A stretch of DNA of 16,725 nucleotides from Deltaproteobacteria bacterium (GTDB lineage Bacteria > Desulfobacterota > Desulfarculia > Adiutricales > JAGVGV01). The notes under the pieces are model-generated. The model was not told the origin of the DNA. It saw only the letters and a list, made by a program, of their open reading frames with translations, and searched no databases. Positions 1-6,414 of the stretch are shown in pieces (within the stretch, counting starts at the first letter, position 1; each line of letters starts with the position of its first letter). Position numbers and translations under genes: made by a program. Location of the stretch: the NCBI GenBank assembly GCA_015233515.1, contig JADFXS010000020.1:1-16725 (forward strand), given 5' to 3'.

Positions 1-90
1 CTTGCGGAGTCTAAGCCTGGATAATCTCGCCGAAGTCGGCGGCAAATCGGCCAACGTCTTCTTAGTGAACTTACATATGAGCTTTGCCGA

Positions 91-807
91 ATGCTGCGAC
101 ACTACCTTGAGCACCTTCGACATCCGATGGAAGAGGAGGAGGCACTCGAGAAGTATCTTCAAAAGGTCCAAATCTTCCTCAGCCATACTAAACATGATGA
201 CGACGGGAAGAGCATTGCTAATTTTATTCGTGATCGACTACACGGCAGCCATGGTTTGGCGAGCTTCTTTGACGTCAACGATATCCCCGCTGGTCTTCCT
301 TTCCAAAAAGTCATACTTAAACAAGTCCGGCAAAGCGCAATGGTTGCGATTCACACGGACTCGTACTCCTCACGGGAATGGTGTCGGCGAGAGATCATGG
401 AAGCTAAGCGATACAACATCCCGCTGGTTATTGCGAATTGTATCAGCGACCGCGACGAGCGAGGCTTTCCGTATTTGGGTAATGTGCCGATTGTTCGTAT
501 GGACCCGCACGCTTCAGATCGCATCGATGCAATTGTTGGCCGGCTCCTCGATGAGGTGTTAAAGGATTTCCTATGGCGGTGCCGGTTAGAGCTGTTCCGC
601 GTCAACGATCCAGCAGTATTATTTTTACCGCGGCCTCCCGAACTCATATCACTAGTAGGGCTACCGCCTATAAAGGATGTACCCGAACCGACGATTATTT
701 ACCCGGACCCATCGCTCAGCGCAGAGGAAGAGAGTCTTTTCACAGCGGTAGCACCTCACGTGCGTATGTTTAGCTTGACTGAGTGGCTGGCGGGGATGAA
801 ACGATGA
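91..807 (+). CDS. TIR-domain protein 1, probable NAD-processing defence protein
   Basis: This is a 238-residue protein with a TIR domain at about residues 26-118. The visible motifs are the first strand VQIFLSH, the loop FFDVNDIPAG, and SREWCRRE with W97 and E101, where E101 is the expected catalytic glutamate of NAD-cleaving TIRs. The C-terminal 120 residues (FLWRCR, FLPRPPE, SLTEWLA) form a conserved-looking extension I cannot name. The stop codon overlaps the start of the following SLOG gene in an ATGA, so the two are probably co-translated. ATG 91 is the first ATG in this frame but has no clear Shine-Dalgarno sequence. The frame stays open back to position 25 and encodes helix-like sequence, so the real N-terminus may lie upstream, possibly beyond a frameshift. 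NAD hydrolase or NAD-derived signal synthesis is inferred from the family. Confidence 0.85.
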   Translation: MLRHYLEHLRHPMEEEEALEKYLQKVQIFLSHTKHDDDGKSIANFIRDRLHGSHGLASFFDVNDIPAGLPFQKVILKQVRQSAMVAIHTDSYSSREWCRREIMEAKRYNIPLVIANCISDRDERGFPYLGNVPIVRMDPHASDRIDAIVGRLLDEVLKDFLWRCRLELFRVNDPAVLFLPRPPELISLVGLPPIKDVPEPTIIYPDPSLSAEEESLFTAVAPHVRMFSLTEWLAGMKR

Positions 808-1613
808 GTTACAGAGAAGCGCTAAGCAACCGAACCATGGCAATTTCCACATCAGAAAGTCCCGACATGTTGGTGCTAGGACTGAGCAACCAGCATTTGC
901 GAGACGCAATGGCGGAAATCGCACGCCACTTGCTTGCATGCGGTGCAACTCTCGCCTATGGCGGAGACTTGCGAAAACATGGATTCACCAAGCTGTTATT
1001 TGAGCTTGTAGCCCGAAGTCAGCGCGATGTAGACGAAGACAACGAAAAGGCTAGTGTGCTAAACTACCTCGCTTGGCCTGTCCACATCCAGAAAACAGTA
1101 GCAGAAATTGATCAGTACAACAACGACCTAGCTGGCACAGCAGCACTTATTTTCTTGGATCTCGAGGGGCGAATATTGACCAAGGACGAACGCATGATAA
1201 TGCCGCAAGTGCAACCGAGCGAGAAAGAGTGGGTCCAAGGCCTGACTTCCATGCGTAAGGTCATGTGTGATAAAACTGACGCCCGTATTATATTAGGGGG
1301 GCGGGTTGAGAATTATAAAGGATCTATGCCTGGAATAGCCCAGGAAGCCTTATTCTCACTGCAGGCGAAGCAGCCGCTTTTCCTGATAGGCGGCTTTGGG
1401 GGATGTACCCGTGACATTGCCGAAACACTGAACCTCATCTATCCTTGGAGAGATTCACCCTCTGCTTGGGCAGGACGTGAAATGTTTGAGAATTTCGCAG
1501 GCGATGATCTGAATAATGGCCTCTCGGCAGAGGAGAACGCCACGCTCGCTCGAACGTCCCACATTGATCAGGCGATCGCATTAATCCTAAGTGGCCTTCT
1601 CCGTCAAAAATGA
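804..1613 (+). CDS. Stand-alone SLOG (LOG-like Rossmann) protein
   Basis: This 269-residue protein starts at ATG 804, four bases inside the end of the upstream TIR gene, with GGGG about eight bases before it. It shows an N-terminal Rossmann-like segment (residues 22-70: MLVLGLSN, then YGGDLRKHGFT). A second nucleotide-binding segment follows at residues 161-210 (RIILGGR, then PLFLIGGFGG followed by TRDIAE). This GG-rich pattern is characteristic of the SLOG superfamily, which includes LOG phosphoribohydrolases and the ligand-sensing half of Thoeris ThsA. No SIR2, membrane or DNA-binding domain is attached. By family knowledge it either senses a nucleotide made by the neighbouring TIR proteins or cleaves a nucleotide. 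The sequence does not decide which. The tight coupling to TIR protein 1 makes a TIR-SLOG pair the best functional guess. Confidence 0.75.
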   Translation: MSYREALSNRTMAISTSESPDMLVLGLSNQHLRDAMAEIARHLLACGATLAYGGDLRKHGFTKLLFELVARSQRDVDEDNEKASVLNYLAWPVHIQKTVAEIDQYNNDLAGTAALIFLDLEGRILTKDERMIMPQVQPSEKEWVQGLTSMRKVMCDKTDARIILGGRVENYKGSMPGIAQEALFSLQAKQPLFLIGGFGGCTRDIAETLNLIYPWRDSPSAWAGREMFENFAGDDLNNGLSAEENATLARTSHIDQAIALILSGLLRQK

Positions 1614-1641
1614 TACGCTCCACTACCGGAAGGAAACTCGT

Positions 1642-2220
1642 ATGGCCTATCTCACTGAAGCCGAAGTTCAAGCTCGAGCAACCCAGGTCATCAGCTTACA
1701 AAACGAAACCGCTCAACAAATCTTAATGGAAGCAGTCGCTTCGGCGGAAGAAAAATTTGACGTGTTCCTAAGCCATTCGTCGGCGGAGTCGGATATTATT
1801 CTGCTCGGGGTAAAGGCCCTGCTCGAAGACTTCAACCTTAAGGTGTATGTTGATAAGTACAGTGACCCGCAACTGTCGCCCGAGGATGTTACCCGCGAGA
1901 CAGCTGAAATCCTGCGTAGTCGGATGCGAAGCTCGAAAACACTGATCTACATTCATAGCCACCATTCCCAAAAGTCGCGTTGGATGCCATGGGAACTCGG
2001 CTTCTTTGACGGCTTGAATGGTAAAGTTGGTGTGCTTCCTGTCACGCGAAACCAAGAGGAAACCTTCAAAAATGAGGAGTATCTGAACCTCTATCCTTAT
2101 GTGGACTTCGTACCGATGAATGGAAAAATGCAACCACAGTTTTGGATCAACAAGACTGTTGAGTTGTATGCTCAGCTTGATAGTTGGGTGAAGGGCAAGG
2201 AGCAAATTCGCAAGCATTGA
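1642..2220 (+). CDS. TIR-domain protein 2, ThsB-like
   Basis: This is a compact 192-residue protein. It has about 35 residues of charged helix, then a TIR domain from FDVFLSHSS (residue 39) to about residue 135. Conserved elements are VYVDKY, the helix RSRMRSSKTLIYIHS, and SRWMPWELGFFDG, where W114 and E118 form the usual W-x3-E catalytic pattern. The short form, the MPWELGFFDG block and the following GKVGVLPV resemble the Thoeris ThsB type of TIR, which makes a cyclic ADP-ribose-like signal. ATG 1642 is chosen because GAAGGA lies about nine bases upstream and the helix before the TIR core begins there. The frame is open to 1591, but that would overlap the SLOG gene. It follows the SLOG stop by 28 bases and is probably in the same operon. 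Its signal product is unknown. Confidence 0.85.
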   Translation: MAYLTEAEVQARATQVISLQNETAQQILMEAVASAEEKFDVFLSHSSAESDIILLGVKALLEDFNLKVYVDKYSDPQLSPEDVTRETAEILRSRMRSSKTLIYIHSHHSQKSRWMPWELGFFDGLNGKVGVLPVTRNQEETFKNEEYLNLYPYVDFVPMNGKMQPQFWINKTVELYAQLDSWVKGKEQIRKH

Positions 2221-2278
2221 CTGACAAGAGAAATCTTATAATAACGCCATGCTGAAGTTAACAATCAACGGATAGACC

Positions 2279-3454
2279 ATGGGCTCGGAAGACCTTGAGA
2301 AAGAAATCATACGTGACGTCGCGGCGTGTATAAGGCGAGAGATTCGTGAACGCCTTAGCTCAATTCGTCACCCAATAACTGGAGAGTTCGCAACTGTTGT
2401 GCTGGCAGGTGACACTTTCGAAGACATTACCCTCCGCGTGGAAGGATCGGCGGATCTATTGGACATCATTAAGGGACGGTTGTCACCGGAGGAGCTTGAA
2501 TTGATGTCTATGGTCCCGATTAACGCTGAGCTACCGCCACGAGCGTTCTTGAGCTACGCATCTGAAGATCGTGAACTGGCCAAGAAAATCGCCGAAGGAT
2601 TGCAAGCCAATGGAGTCAACATTTGGTTGGCGGAATGGGAGATCGGAGCTGGGGACAGCATTCGTCGCAAGATTGATGCAGGGCTCGAGGGGTGCACCCA
2701 CTTCATTGTCCTGCTAACGCCTACTTCGATCACACGCCCTTGGGTGAATGAAGAGATAGACGCTGGCTTCATGCGGAAGGTGAATGCAAAGTGCCGATTG
2801 ATTCCCCTCCGTCACGGTATAGCCGCCGATGCGCTTCCGCCGCTCCTAGCCGGCATGTTCGCCCCGGAAGTTGATGTGGATGCCTCAGACATAAAACAAC
2901 TCGTGAACGATATTCATGGGCTGAGCCGCAAGCCGCCATTGGGCCAAGCCCCCCAGGCGGCTGCCGCGCCAAATACCGACTACTCGCCGGCCGCGACAGC
3001 AGTCGCAGGCATCTTCGTCGAGTTGACTCACCATGGTGAATTTGCTGATCCGGAACTTACAATCGACGAGATCGAAGAGAAAGCGAACTTGACAGAGGAG
3101 GACGTAGCAGACGCTCTTCATGAATTGCGCCACCTTCTCCTTGTGAGAGCTGAAAAAGTGTTACCCAGGGAAACGCTCTTTGCCGAGTTCGATCGGCATC
3201 TGAAGCCCTGGGACCCTGCCGAGGATGCCTTAAAGCTTGCAGCCGACCTGGTTAATGATCCCGAATTTCCGTTGTTGCCGACCGAGATCGCGGCGCATTA
3301 CCGCTGGCCTGCCCGCCGTCTGAACCCGGCCATGGCTTATCTTCATGAGCGAGACCTTGCTCTTTTCTATTGTGAATTAGGTACGAGCCCTTACATTATC
3401 GGCTCCATCAGAAAAAGCGACGCAACTCGCAGGTTTGTGAAAAGCCGAAGCTAA
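2279..3454 (+). CDS. TIR-domain protein 3 with N-terminal domain and C-terminal helical/winged-helix-like region
   Basis: This 391-residue protein has three parts. Residues 1-85 form an unidentified N-terminal domain. A TIR domain spans about 88-180 (RAFLSYASEDRELA, WLAEWEIGAGDS, FIVLLTPTS, RPWVNEE with W155 and E159 as the predicted catalytic glutamate). An alanine/proline-rich linker (222-235) leads to a helical C-terminal region (about 238-385) that looks like two winged-helix units: one around LTIDEIEEKANLTEEDVADAL, the other around LLPTEIAAHYRWPARRLNPAM. Such units could bind nucleic acid or mediate protein contacts, so this TIR protein probably has its own sensor. It begins 58 bases after TIR protein 2. 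The Shine-Dalgarno sequence (CGGATAG) is weak. The TIR assignment is firm; the flanking domains are inferred from pattern only. Confidence 0.82.
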   Translation: MGSEDLEKEIIRDVAACIRREIRERLSSIRHPITGEFATVVLAGDTFEDITLRVEGSADLLDIIKGRLSPEELELMSMVPINAELPPRAFLSYASEDRELAKKIAEGLQANGVNIWLAEWEIGAGDSIRRKIDAGLEGCTHFIVLLTPTSITRPWVNEEIDAGFMRKVNAKCRLIPLRHGIAADALPPLLAGMFAPEVDVDASDIKQLVNDIHGLSRKPPLGQAPQAAAAPNTDYSPAATAVAGIFVELTHHGEFADPELTIDEIEEKANLTEEDVADALHELRHLLLVRAEKVLPRETLFAEFDRHLKPWDPAEDALKLAADLVNDPEFPLLPTEIAAHYRWPARRLNPAMAYLHERDLALFYCELGTSPYIIGSIRKSDATRRFVKSRS

Positions 3455-3550
3455 TGGGTGCGTTATTACGGGACGAGCAAGATGTTCAGAGTGTTTGTGG
3501 CTTAACTTTTTGGCCTGTCTAATACTGGCTAACTGAAAGTAGTGCAAGTT

Positions 3551-4015
3551 ATGGCCTTAAATGTATTTATCAGCTACGACCACGATGACCAAAAACAGGT
3601 AGGAGGGTTCAAGTCACTGAAGAATAACCCCAACCATCCGTTGTTCTTTCATGATCATTCCTTGAAGAAAGCAGTAACGGACAGAAATGGAAAACCCAAC
3701 AAGTGCTCACCAAACGACCCCAAATCAAAGCCCGTTCGTGATGAAATAAAAAAGAAGTTTGAGAATACGTCAAAACTTGTAGTTCTTATTGGCGACGATA
3801 CCCACAATAGCGAATGGGTAGAATGGGAAATAAACACATTCTTTGAAATGAAAAAGCCTCTTTCGGGCGAGAACACTTGGAAACGAATCCGTGGCATGAC
3901 TCTCAAGGGTTCCGAGAACGTAACGATACCTGACGCTTTAATAAATAAATCGACGGAAGTATTGTCGTGGGACCCAGAGGCCATCGATAAATGGCTAGAT
4001 ATTGATCCTGAGTAA
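3551..4015 (+). CDS. TIR-domain protein 4, MTH538/ThsB-like
   Basis: This 154-residue single-domain protein begins directly with the first TIR strand (ALNVFISYDHDD). It continues with a long loop containing FFHDHSLKKAV, the helix KPVRDEIKKKFENTSKLVVLIGDDT, and SEWVEWEINTFF, where W89 and E93 give the catalytic-type glutamate. This is the pattern of the MTH538/ThsB-like TIR group. ATG 3551 places the TIR strand at the N-terminus; a GTG nine bases upstream is an alternative. The final G and the TAA stop come from an inserted 147-bp element. Before insertion the protein would have ended Asp-Pro-Asp-Ala, overlapping the start region of the downstream cyclase gene. The gene is visibly more AT-rich than TIR genes 1-3. 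It may work with the cyclase as a pair. Confidence 0.82.
   Translation: MALNVFISYDHDDQKQVGGFKSLKNNPNHPLFFHDHSLKKAVTDRNGKPNKCSPNDPKSKPVRDEIKKKFENTSKLVVLIGDDTHNSEWVEWEINTFFEMKKPLSGENTWKRIRGMTLKGSENVTIPDALINKSTEVLSWDPEAIDKWLDIDPE
4004..4011. repeat. Target-site duplication, left copy (GATCCTGA)
   Basis: This octamer directly precedes the left inverted repeat of the 147-bp element and is identical to the octamer directly following its right inverted repeat. It lies in the last codons of TIR gene 4. Confidence 0.9.
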
Positions 4016-4158
4016 CACTTTAGCGCTTCGAAATAAATATTTGTAATATATTTATTTCACAAAGATATTAAGAAATTGGTCATTTTTAGTTTCATTTGAG
4101 TAACTTGTTTATAATTATACGCAATTCCGTTTTAATTTTCAAAAGGCTAAAGTGTTAC
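4012..4158. mobile_element. 147-bp MITE-like element, IS66-type ends
   Basis: The left end GTAACACTTTAGC and the right end GCTAAAGTGTTAC are perfect 13-bp inverted repeats. The match continues imperfectly inward to about 22 bases (19 of 22). Each end is directly abutted by the same octamer GATCCTGA, which is an 8-bp target-site duplication. The interior is very AT-rich, contains an 11-bp palindrome and has no open reading frame, so the element is non-autonomous. IS66-family elements typically end in GTAA and duplicate 8 bp, so mobilisation by an IS66-type transposase is the best guess. It supplies the stop codon of TIR gene 4 and separates that gene from the cyclase gene. It carries a TATAAT (4110-4115) pointing towards the cyclase, without a good -35. 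Confidence 0.9.
4030..4058. repeat. AT-rich palindrome inside the MITE
   Basis: The arms GAAATAAATAT (4030-4040) and ATATTTATTTC (4048-4058) are perfectly complementary around the 7-base loop TTGTAAT. The stem is almost pure A/U, so it would be a weak RNA hairpin. It may be a structural feature of the element or a weak attenuator behind TIR gene 4. Confidence 0.7.
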
Positions 4159-4166
4159 GATCCTGA
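4159..4166. repeat. Target-site duplication, right copy (GATCCTGA)
   Basis: This is the identical octamer abutting the right inverted repeat. Its last A is the first base of the upstream candidate ATG (4166) of the cyclase gene. Confidence 0.9.
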
Positions 4167-4183
4167 TGCTTGAGGAGCCCCTA

Positions 4184-5359
4184 GTGTCAGCAGCAACCAT
4201 CTTATTCACTGACATAGTCAGCTTTTCTAAAAAGCCAACAGCAGAGCAGCTGAGACTTGTTGAGGCTCTTACATCTGAGGTTATACATGAATTGCGCACC
4301 TTACTAATTCCTCCTCTCGATACGCCGAGCATTATTGCATTACCAACTGGCGATGGCCTCGCGTTGGCATTTCTTCATCGACCCAACCAGCCTTGGAATC
4401 GCACCACTGTTTTGAGCGTTATTCTCAGGATGCATAAATGGGCGTATGCTCAATCTTCCTCTCAAGTGGCGCTTAGAGTTGGAGTTCATGCTGGGGCTGT
4501 CGAATTTTTCACTGATATCAATGGCAAAGTCAACATTTGCGGTGATACGATTAATTATACGCAACGAGTTATGGATTCAGCTGGTCCATGTCAAACACTT
4601 TTTTCAGAAATAGCATTTAGACAATACATCGGAAACGAATCTGTCTATCCCCCATTGTTTAATAATCTCAATGCCGAATTTAAGGGACCAATAGAAGTTT
4701 ATGCCAAACACGATCTTCAAATACCCGTCTATAAATTGACCTTTGATCCCGCAGAGCCCTACTGCTCGAACGATGATCCTGTTGCCAAGCATTTGATGCT
4801 GGTAACCTTAACTCCCCTTCCAAAAGAGATCGATGATTCTTTCAGTAAAAAGATTAACCAAGCAACAAAAATAGCCTTTATACTACTCACCGGTGATATG
4901 TTCATAACAAAAGTCAACGAAAGCAAAATTAATTTCTCAGAACAACTAAAACGCTTTTGGGTGTTTATGCCTGATCCCGAAATATATGACAATCTTCATC
5001 TGACCCAACCCCAAGCAACACCTCAATCTGTCAAGGAGTGTGTTCATAAATGGCAGGAGTTCTTCATTACACTAAAAAGTAAATTCCCATGCGCTGATTT
5101 AAAGCTCGGGCTGTTCAAGGAGCCGCCATACTTCGGGGCTTCGTTCATTGACTGGGAACGGTCTGGTGGGAAGATACATGTCAGCCCATATATATGGAAT
5201 GTTACTGAGCCAAATTGTCCTGGATACGATCTCCTTTGGGTCGGTAAAAATCCATCTGTCGTTTATGAGAGCTACAGTGATGGGCTTCAATATCTTCATC
5301 AAAAAACCGATAATGAACTGGAAAAGTTAACTACCACCGACCTTGTCGGTGGCTTTTGA
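4184..5359 (+). CDS. Class III nucleotide cyclase with unidentified C-terminal domain
   Basis: This 391-residue protein has an N-terminal class III cyclase domain. Metal-binding aspartates are D10 in ILFTDIVSFS and D57 in LPTGDG, and the transition-state pair is N124 and R128 in INYTQR. The positions that select the base in adenylyl cyclases (Lys and Asp) are L53 and N117 here by my alignment, so ATP should not be assumed as substrate. Residues from about 160 onward form a second region (KHLMLVTLTPLP, FWVFMPDPE, IHVSPYIWN, CPGYDLLW, VVYESYSDGLQYL) that I do not recognise and that may be a sensor. GTG 4184 is chosen for its GAGGAG six bases upstream; ATG 4166 is an alternative without a good Shine-Dalgarno sequence. 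In a TIR-rich island, a second-messenger role like the Pycsar cyclases is plausible. Confidence 0.8.
   Translation: MSAATILFTDIVSFSKKPTAEQLRLVEALTSEVIHELRTLLIPPLDTPSIIALPTGDGLALAFLHRPNQPWNRTTVLSVILRMHKWAYAQSSSQVALRVGVHAGAVEFFTDINGKVNICGDTINYTQRVMDSAGPCQTLFSEIAFRQYIGNESVYPPLFNNLNAEFKGPIEVYAKHDLQIPVYKLTFDPAEPYCSNDDPVAKHLMLVTLTPLPKEIDDSFSKKINQATKIAFILLTGDMFITKVNESKINFSEQLKRFWVFMPDPEIYDNLHLTQPQATPQSVKECVHKWQEFFITLKSKFPCADLKLGLFKEPPYFGASFIDWERSGGKIHVSPYIWNVTEPNCPGYDLLWVGKNPSVVYESYSDGLQYLHQKTDNELEKLTTTDLVGGF
5334..5356 (+). terminator. Terminator-like hairpin inside the cyclase 3' end
   Basis: CCACCGAC (5334-5341), loop CTT, then GTCGGTGG (5345-5352) form a perfect 8-bp stem followed by CTTTT. The hairpin lies within the last codons of the cyclase and reaches its stop, so it doubles as coding sequence. 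Confidence 0.6.
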
Positions 5360-5364
5360 AGATC

Positions 5365-5404
5365 GGCAAGACTCCGGACATTGTCCTTCACCTTGCCTTT
5401 TTTT
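5365..5404 (+). terminator. Intrinsic terminator after the cyclase gene
   Basis: The outer stem is GGCAAG (5365-5370) with CTTGCC (5392-5397) and the inner stem is GGAC/GTCC (5376-5379 with 5383-5386). A run of seven T follows at 5398-5404. This is the best-formed terminator in the window and ends the TIR/cyclase block. Confidence 0.75.
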
Positions 5405-5461
5405 AGAAGGACCGAATCCAAGTTTTTTTACACTGCTTCCCGACATTGTGGGCTGCTCAGA

Positions 5462-5490
5462 GGAGTGGGGCCTCCGCCCCCCAACACTCC
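5462..5490. repeat. GC-rich imperfect hairpin
   Basis: GGAGTG (5462-5467) pairs with CACTCC (5485-5490), with an inner GGGC/GCCC stem and a short bulge. No T-run follows, so it is a structural hairpin of unknown role within the terminator cluster. Confidence 0.5.
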
Positions 5491-5513
5491 ACCACCGGCT
5501 ACCCTTTACCCAC

Positions 5514-5534
5514 AACTATCTTTTGGTAGTTTTT
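5514..5534 (+). terminator. Second terminator-like hairpin
   Basis: AACTATC (5514-5520), loop TTTT, then GGTAGTT (5525-5531) form a 7-bp stem with one G-T pair, followed by TTT. It is weak but fits the series of stop signals between the two blocks. Confidence 0.45.
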
Positions 5535-6276
5535 GTTAAGTGTCGGGGAGGGGGTGCCTGGACGCCACGCGTTGTTTTTCGGCGATGCTAACAACTGGAG
5601 TGTTGATAATTTTCGCCTTAGAACGTCAAACTCCGACTTTGGGCCGGCGAAAGTGAAAATATGCGAAAAATTTTTACTGGCGAGTCAAAATATATATTTC
5701 GGTAAGAAGGGCGAGGTCGCGAAAACCACGCCAAAGGGTGATCCCCCCGGCATTCCGTCGGATTTTCGGTTCAAGTGTCCACCCAAGCGGCCGATCCAAA
5801 GGACGGCCTGCAACATGGACGGAGGTTCCTGAGCAAGATGGGGCGTAGGTTTATGGATGTAAATCCACAAGGTTTTTCAATCGTCCGAACTCAGCGCCAC
5901 TGTGCATGGGGCCTTTGGGTTGAGTCGCGCCAAGTTTCGGCATTGGAGGATTCGCAAGGCCACGGTGGCATACAGGCAGACCATTTTTTCAAGTCTTTCG
6001 GCCGGATTTTGCAGTCGGGTTCATGGCGGGGGGCCAAAATGCGTTGCAAAACACGAAGCTGGAGCGCTTTCCGGCCGTAGGTGTATCACTGGGTTCATCA
6101 AGGCCGAATAGCGGGAAACGATTGTTGCAGCCAGCAATTTGGCACCGCAGCTGAAGGCGACTGCAAAATCAGGTTTTAACTGCCGATAACCGCTTGCCTA
6201 GTGGAATTTTCGTTTGACACCTCGTCACAATTAGGGAAAACTCCGTCCGAGCCGCCGCCTTAGGTTGCGCACGATT
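5535..6276. other. Intergenic stretch without a supportable gene
   Basis: All frames are short (about 100 codons or fewer) and I recognise no protein family. The frames overlap each other in shadow fashion and none has a convincing ribosome-binding site. Some segments (for example around 5730-5840) have the feel of a decayed insertion-sequence leader, but no transposase motif can be read. Inverted pairs such as TTTCGCC with GGCGAAA (about 5613-5655) are present without clear meaning. A TTGACA at 6214-6219 has no matching -10. It may be a scar of past insertions at the edge of the island. Confidence 0.5.
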
Positions 6277-6309
6277 GAAGCTCCCTGCGCCAAGCCGCGG
6301 CGAATCTTC
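6277..6309. repeat. REP-like palindromic repeat, copy 1
   Basis: This 33-base unit begins GAAGCTCC and ends GAATCTTC. It is preceded by ATT and followed by GACATG, all shared with a second 33-base unit at 9350-9382 (24 of 33 identical by eye). The interior is GC-rich and partly self-complementary. It resembles dispersed extragenic palindromes of the GAAGCTCC/GGAATCTTC type. It lies just upstream of the radical SAM gene and argues against any start codon before it. Confidence 0.7.
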
Positions 6310-6403
6310 GACATGCAAGGAACGAGAAAATCTTTTATTTGCTCGCCGACCCCGCGGCACGCCACGGGAAATGCGCTCGCTTGCATGCTCGAATTGCCTG
6401 AAA

Positions 6404-6408
6404 AGGTG
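6404..6408 (+). promoter_or_regulatory. Ribosome-binding site fixing the radical SAM start
   Basis: AGGTG lies six bases before ATG 6415. It decides against the longer in-frame readings that start before or inside the REP-like repeat. Confidence 0.65.
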
Positions 6409-6414
6409 CCAGAT

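Noticed and set aside
2..562. Long open frame overlapping TIR gene 1
   Set aside because: Beyond about position 75 it is an out-of-frame reading of the TIR gene, with serine/arginine-rich nonsense-like sequence. Only its first 25 codons might be coding, and that is reported as the frameshift finding.
91..2220. Canonical Thoeris system
   Set aside because: A ThsB-like TIR and a SLOG protein are present, but the SLOG protein has no SIR2 domain and no transmembrane-macro effector is seen, so the name would be misleading.
2217..2242. Promoter TTGACT...TATAAT before TIR gene 3
   Set aside because: The hexamers are good, but the spacing is only 14 bases, too short for a normal sigma-70 promoter.
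3551..5359. Canonical Pycsar system
   Set aside because: The cyclase fits in general, but TIR protein 4 has no cyclic-nucleotide-binding domain and no transmembrane effector is present. It is kept as a Pycsar-like hypothesis only.
5530..5600. Integron attC-like site (GTTAAG and TAACAAC pair)
   Set aside because: The core sites are in the wrong orientation and the interior does not fold as an attC stem; there are no cassette repeats.
5343..6111. Several overlapping open frames of 60-101 codons
   Set aside because: They have no recognisable domain, no good ribosome-binding site, and run through terminator hairpins or overlap each other in different frames.
6265..6414. Longer N-terminus for the radical SAM protein
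   Set aside because: It would translate the REP-like repeat, and the sequence before residue 51 is unlike the family. The AGGTG before ATG 6415 is a better start.
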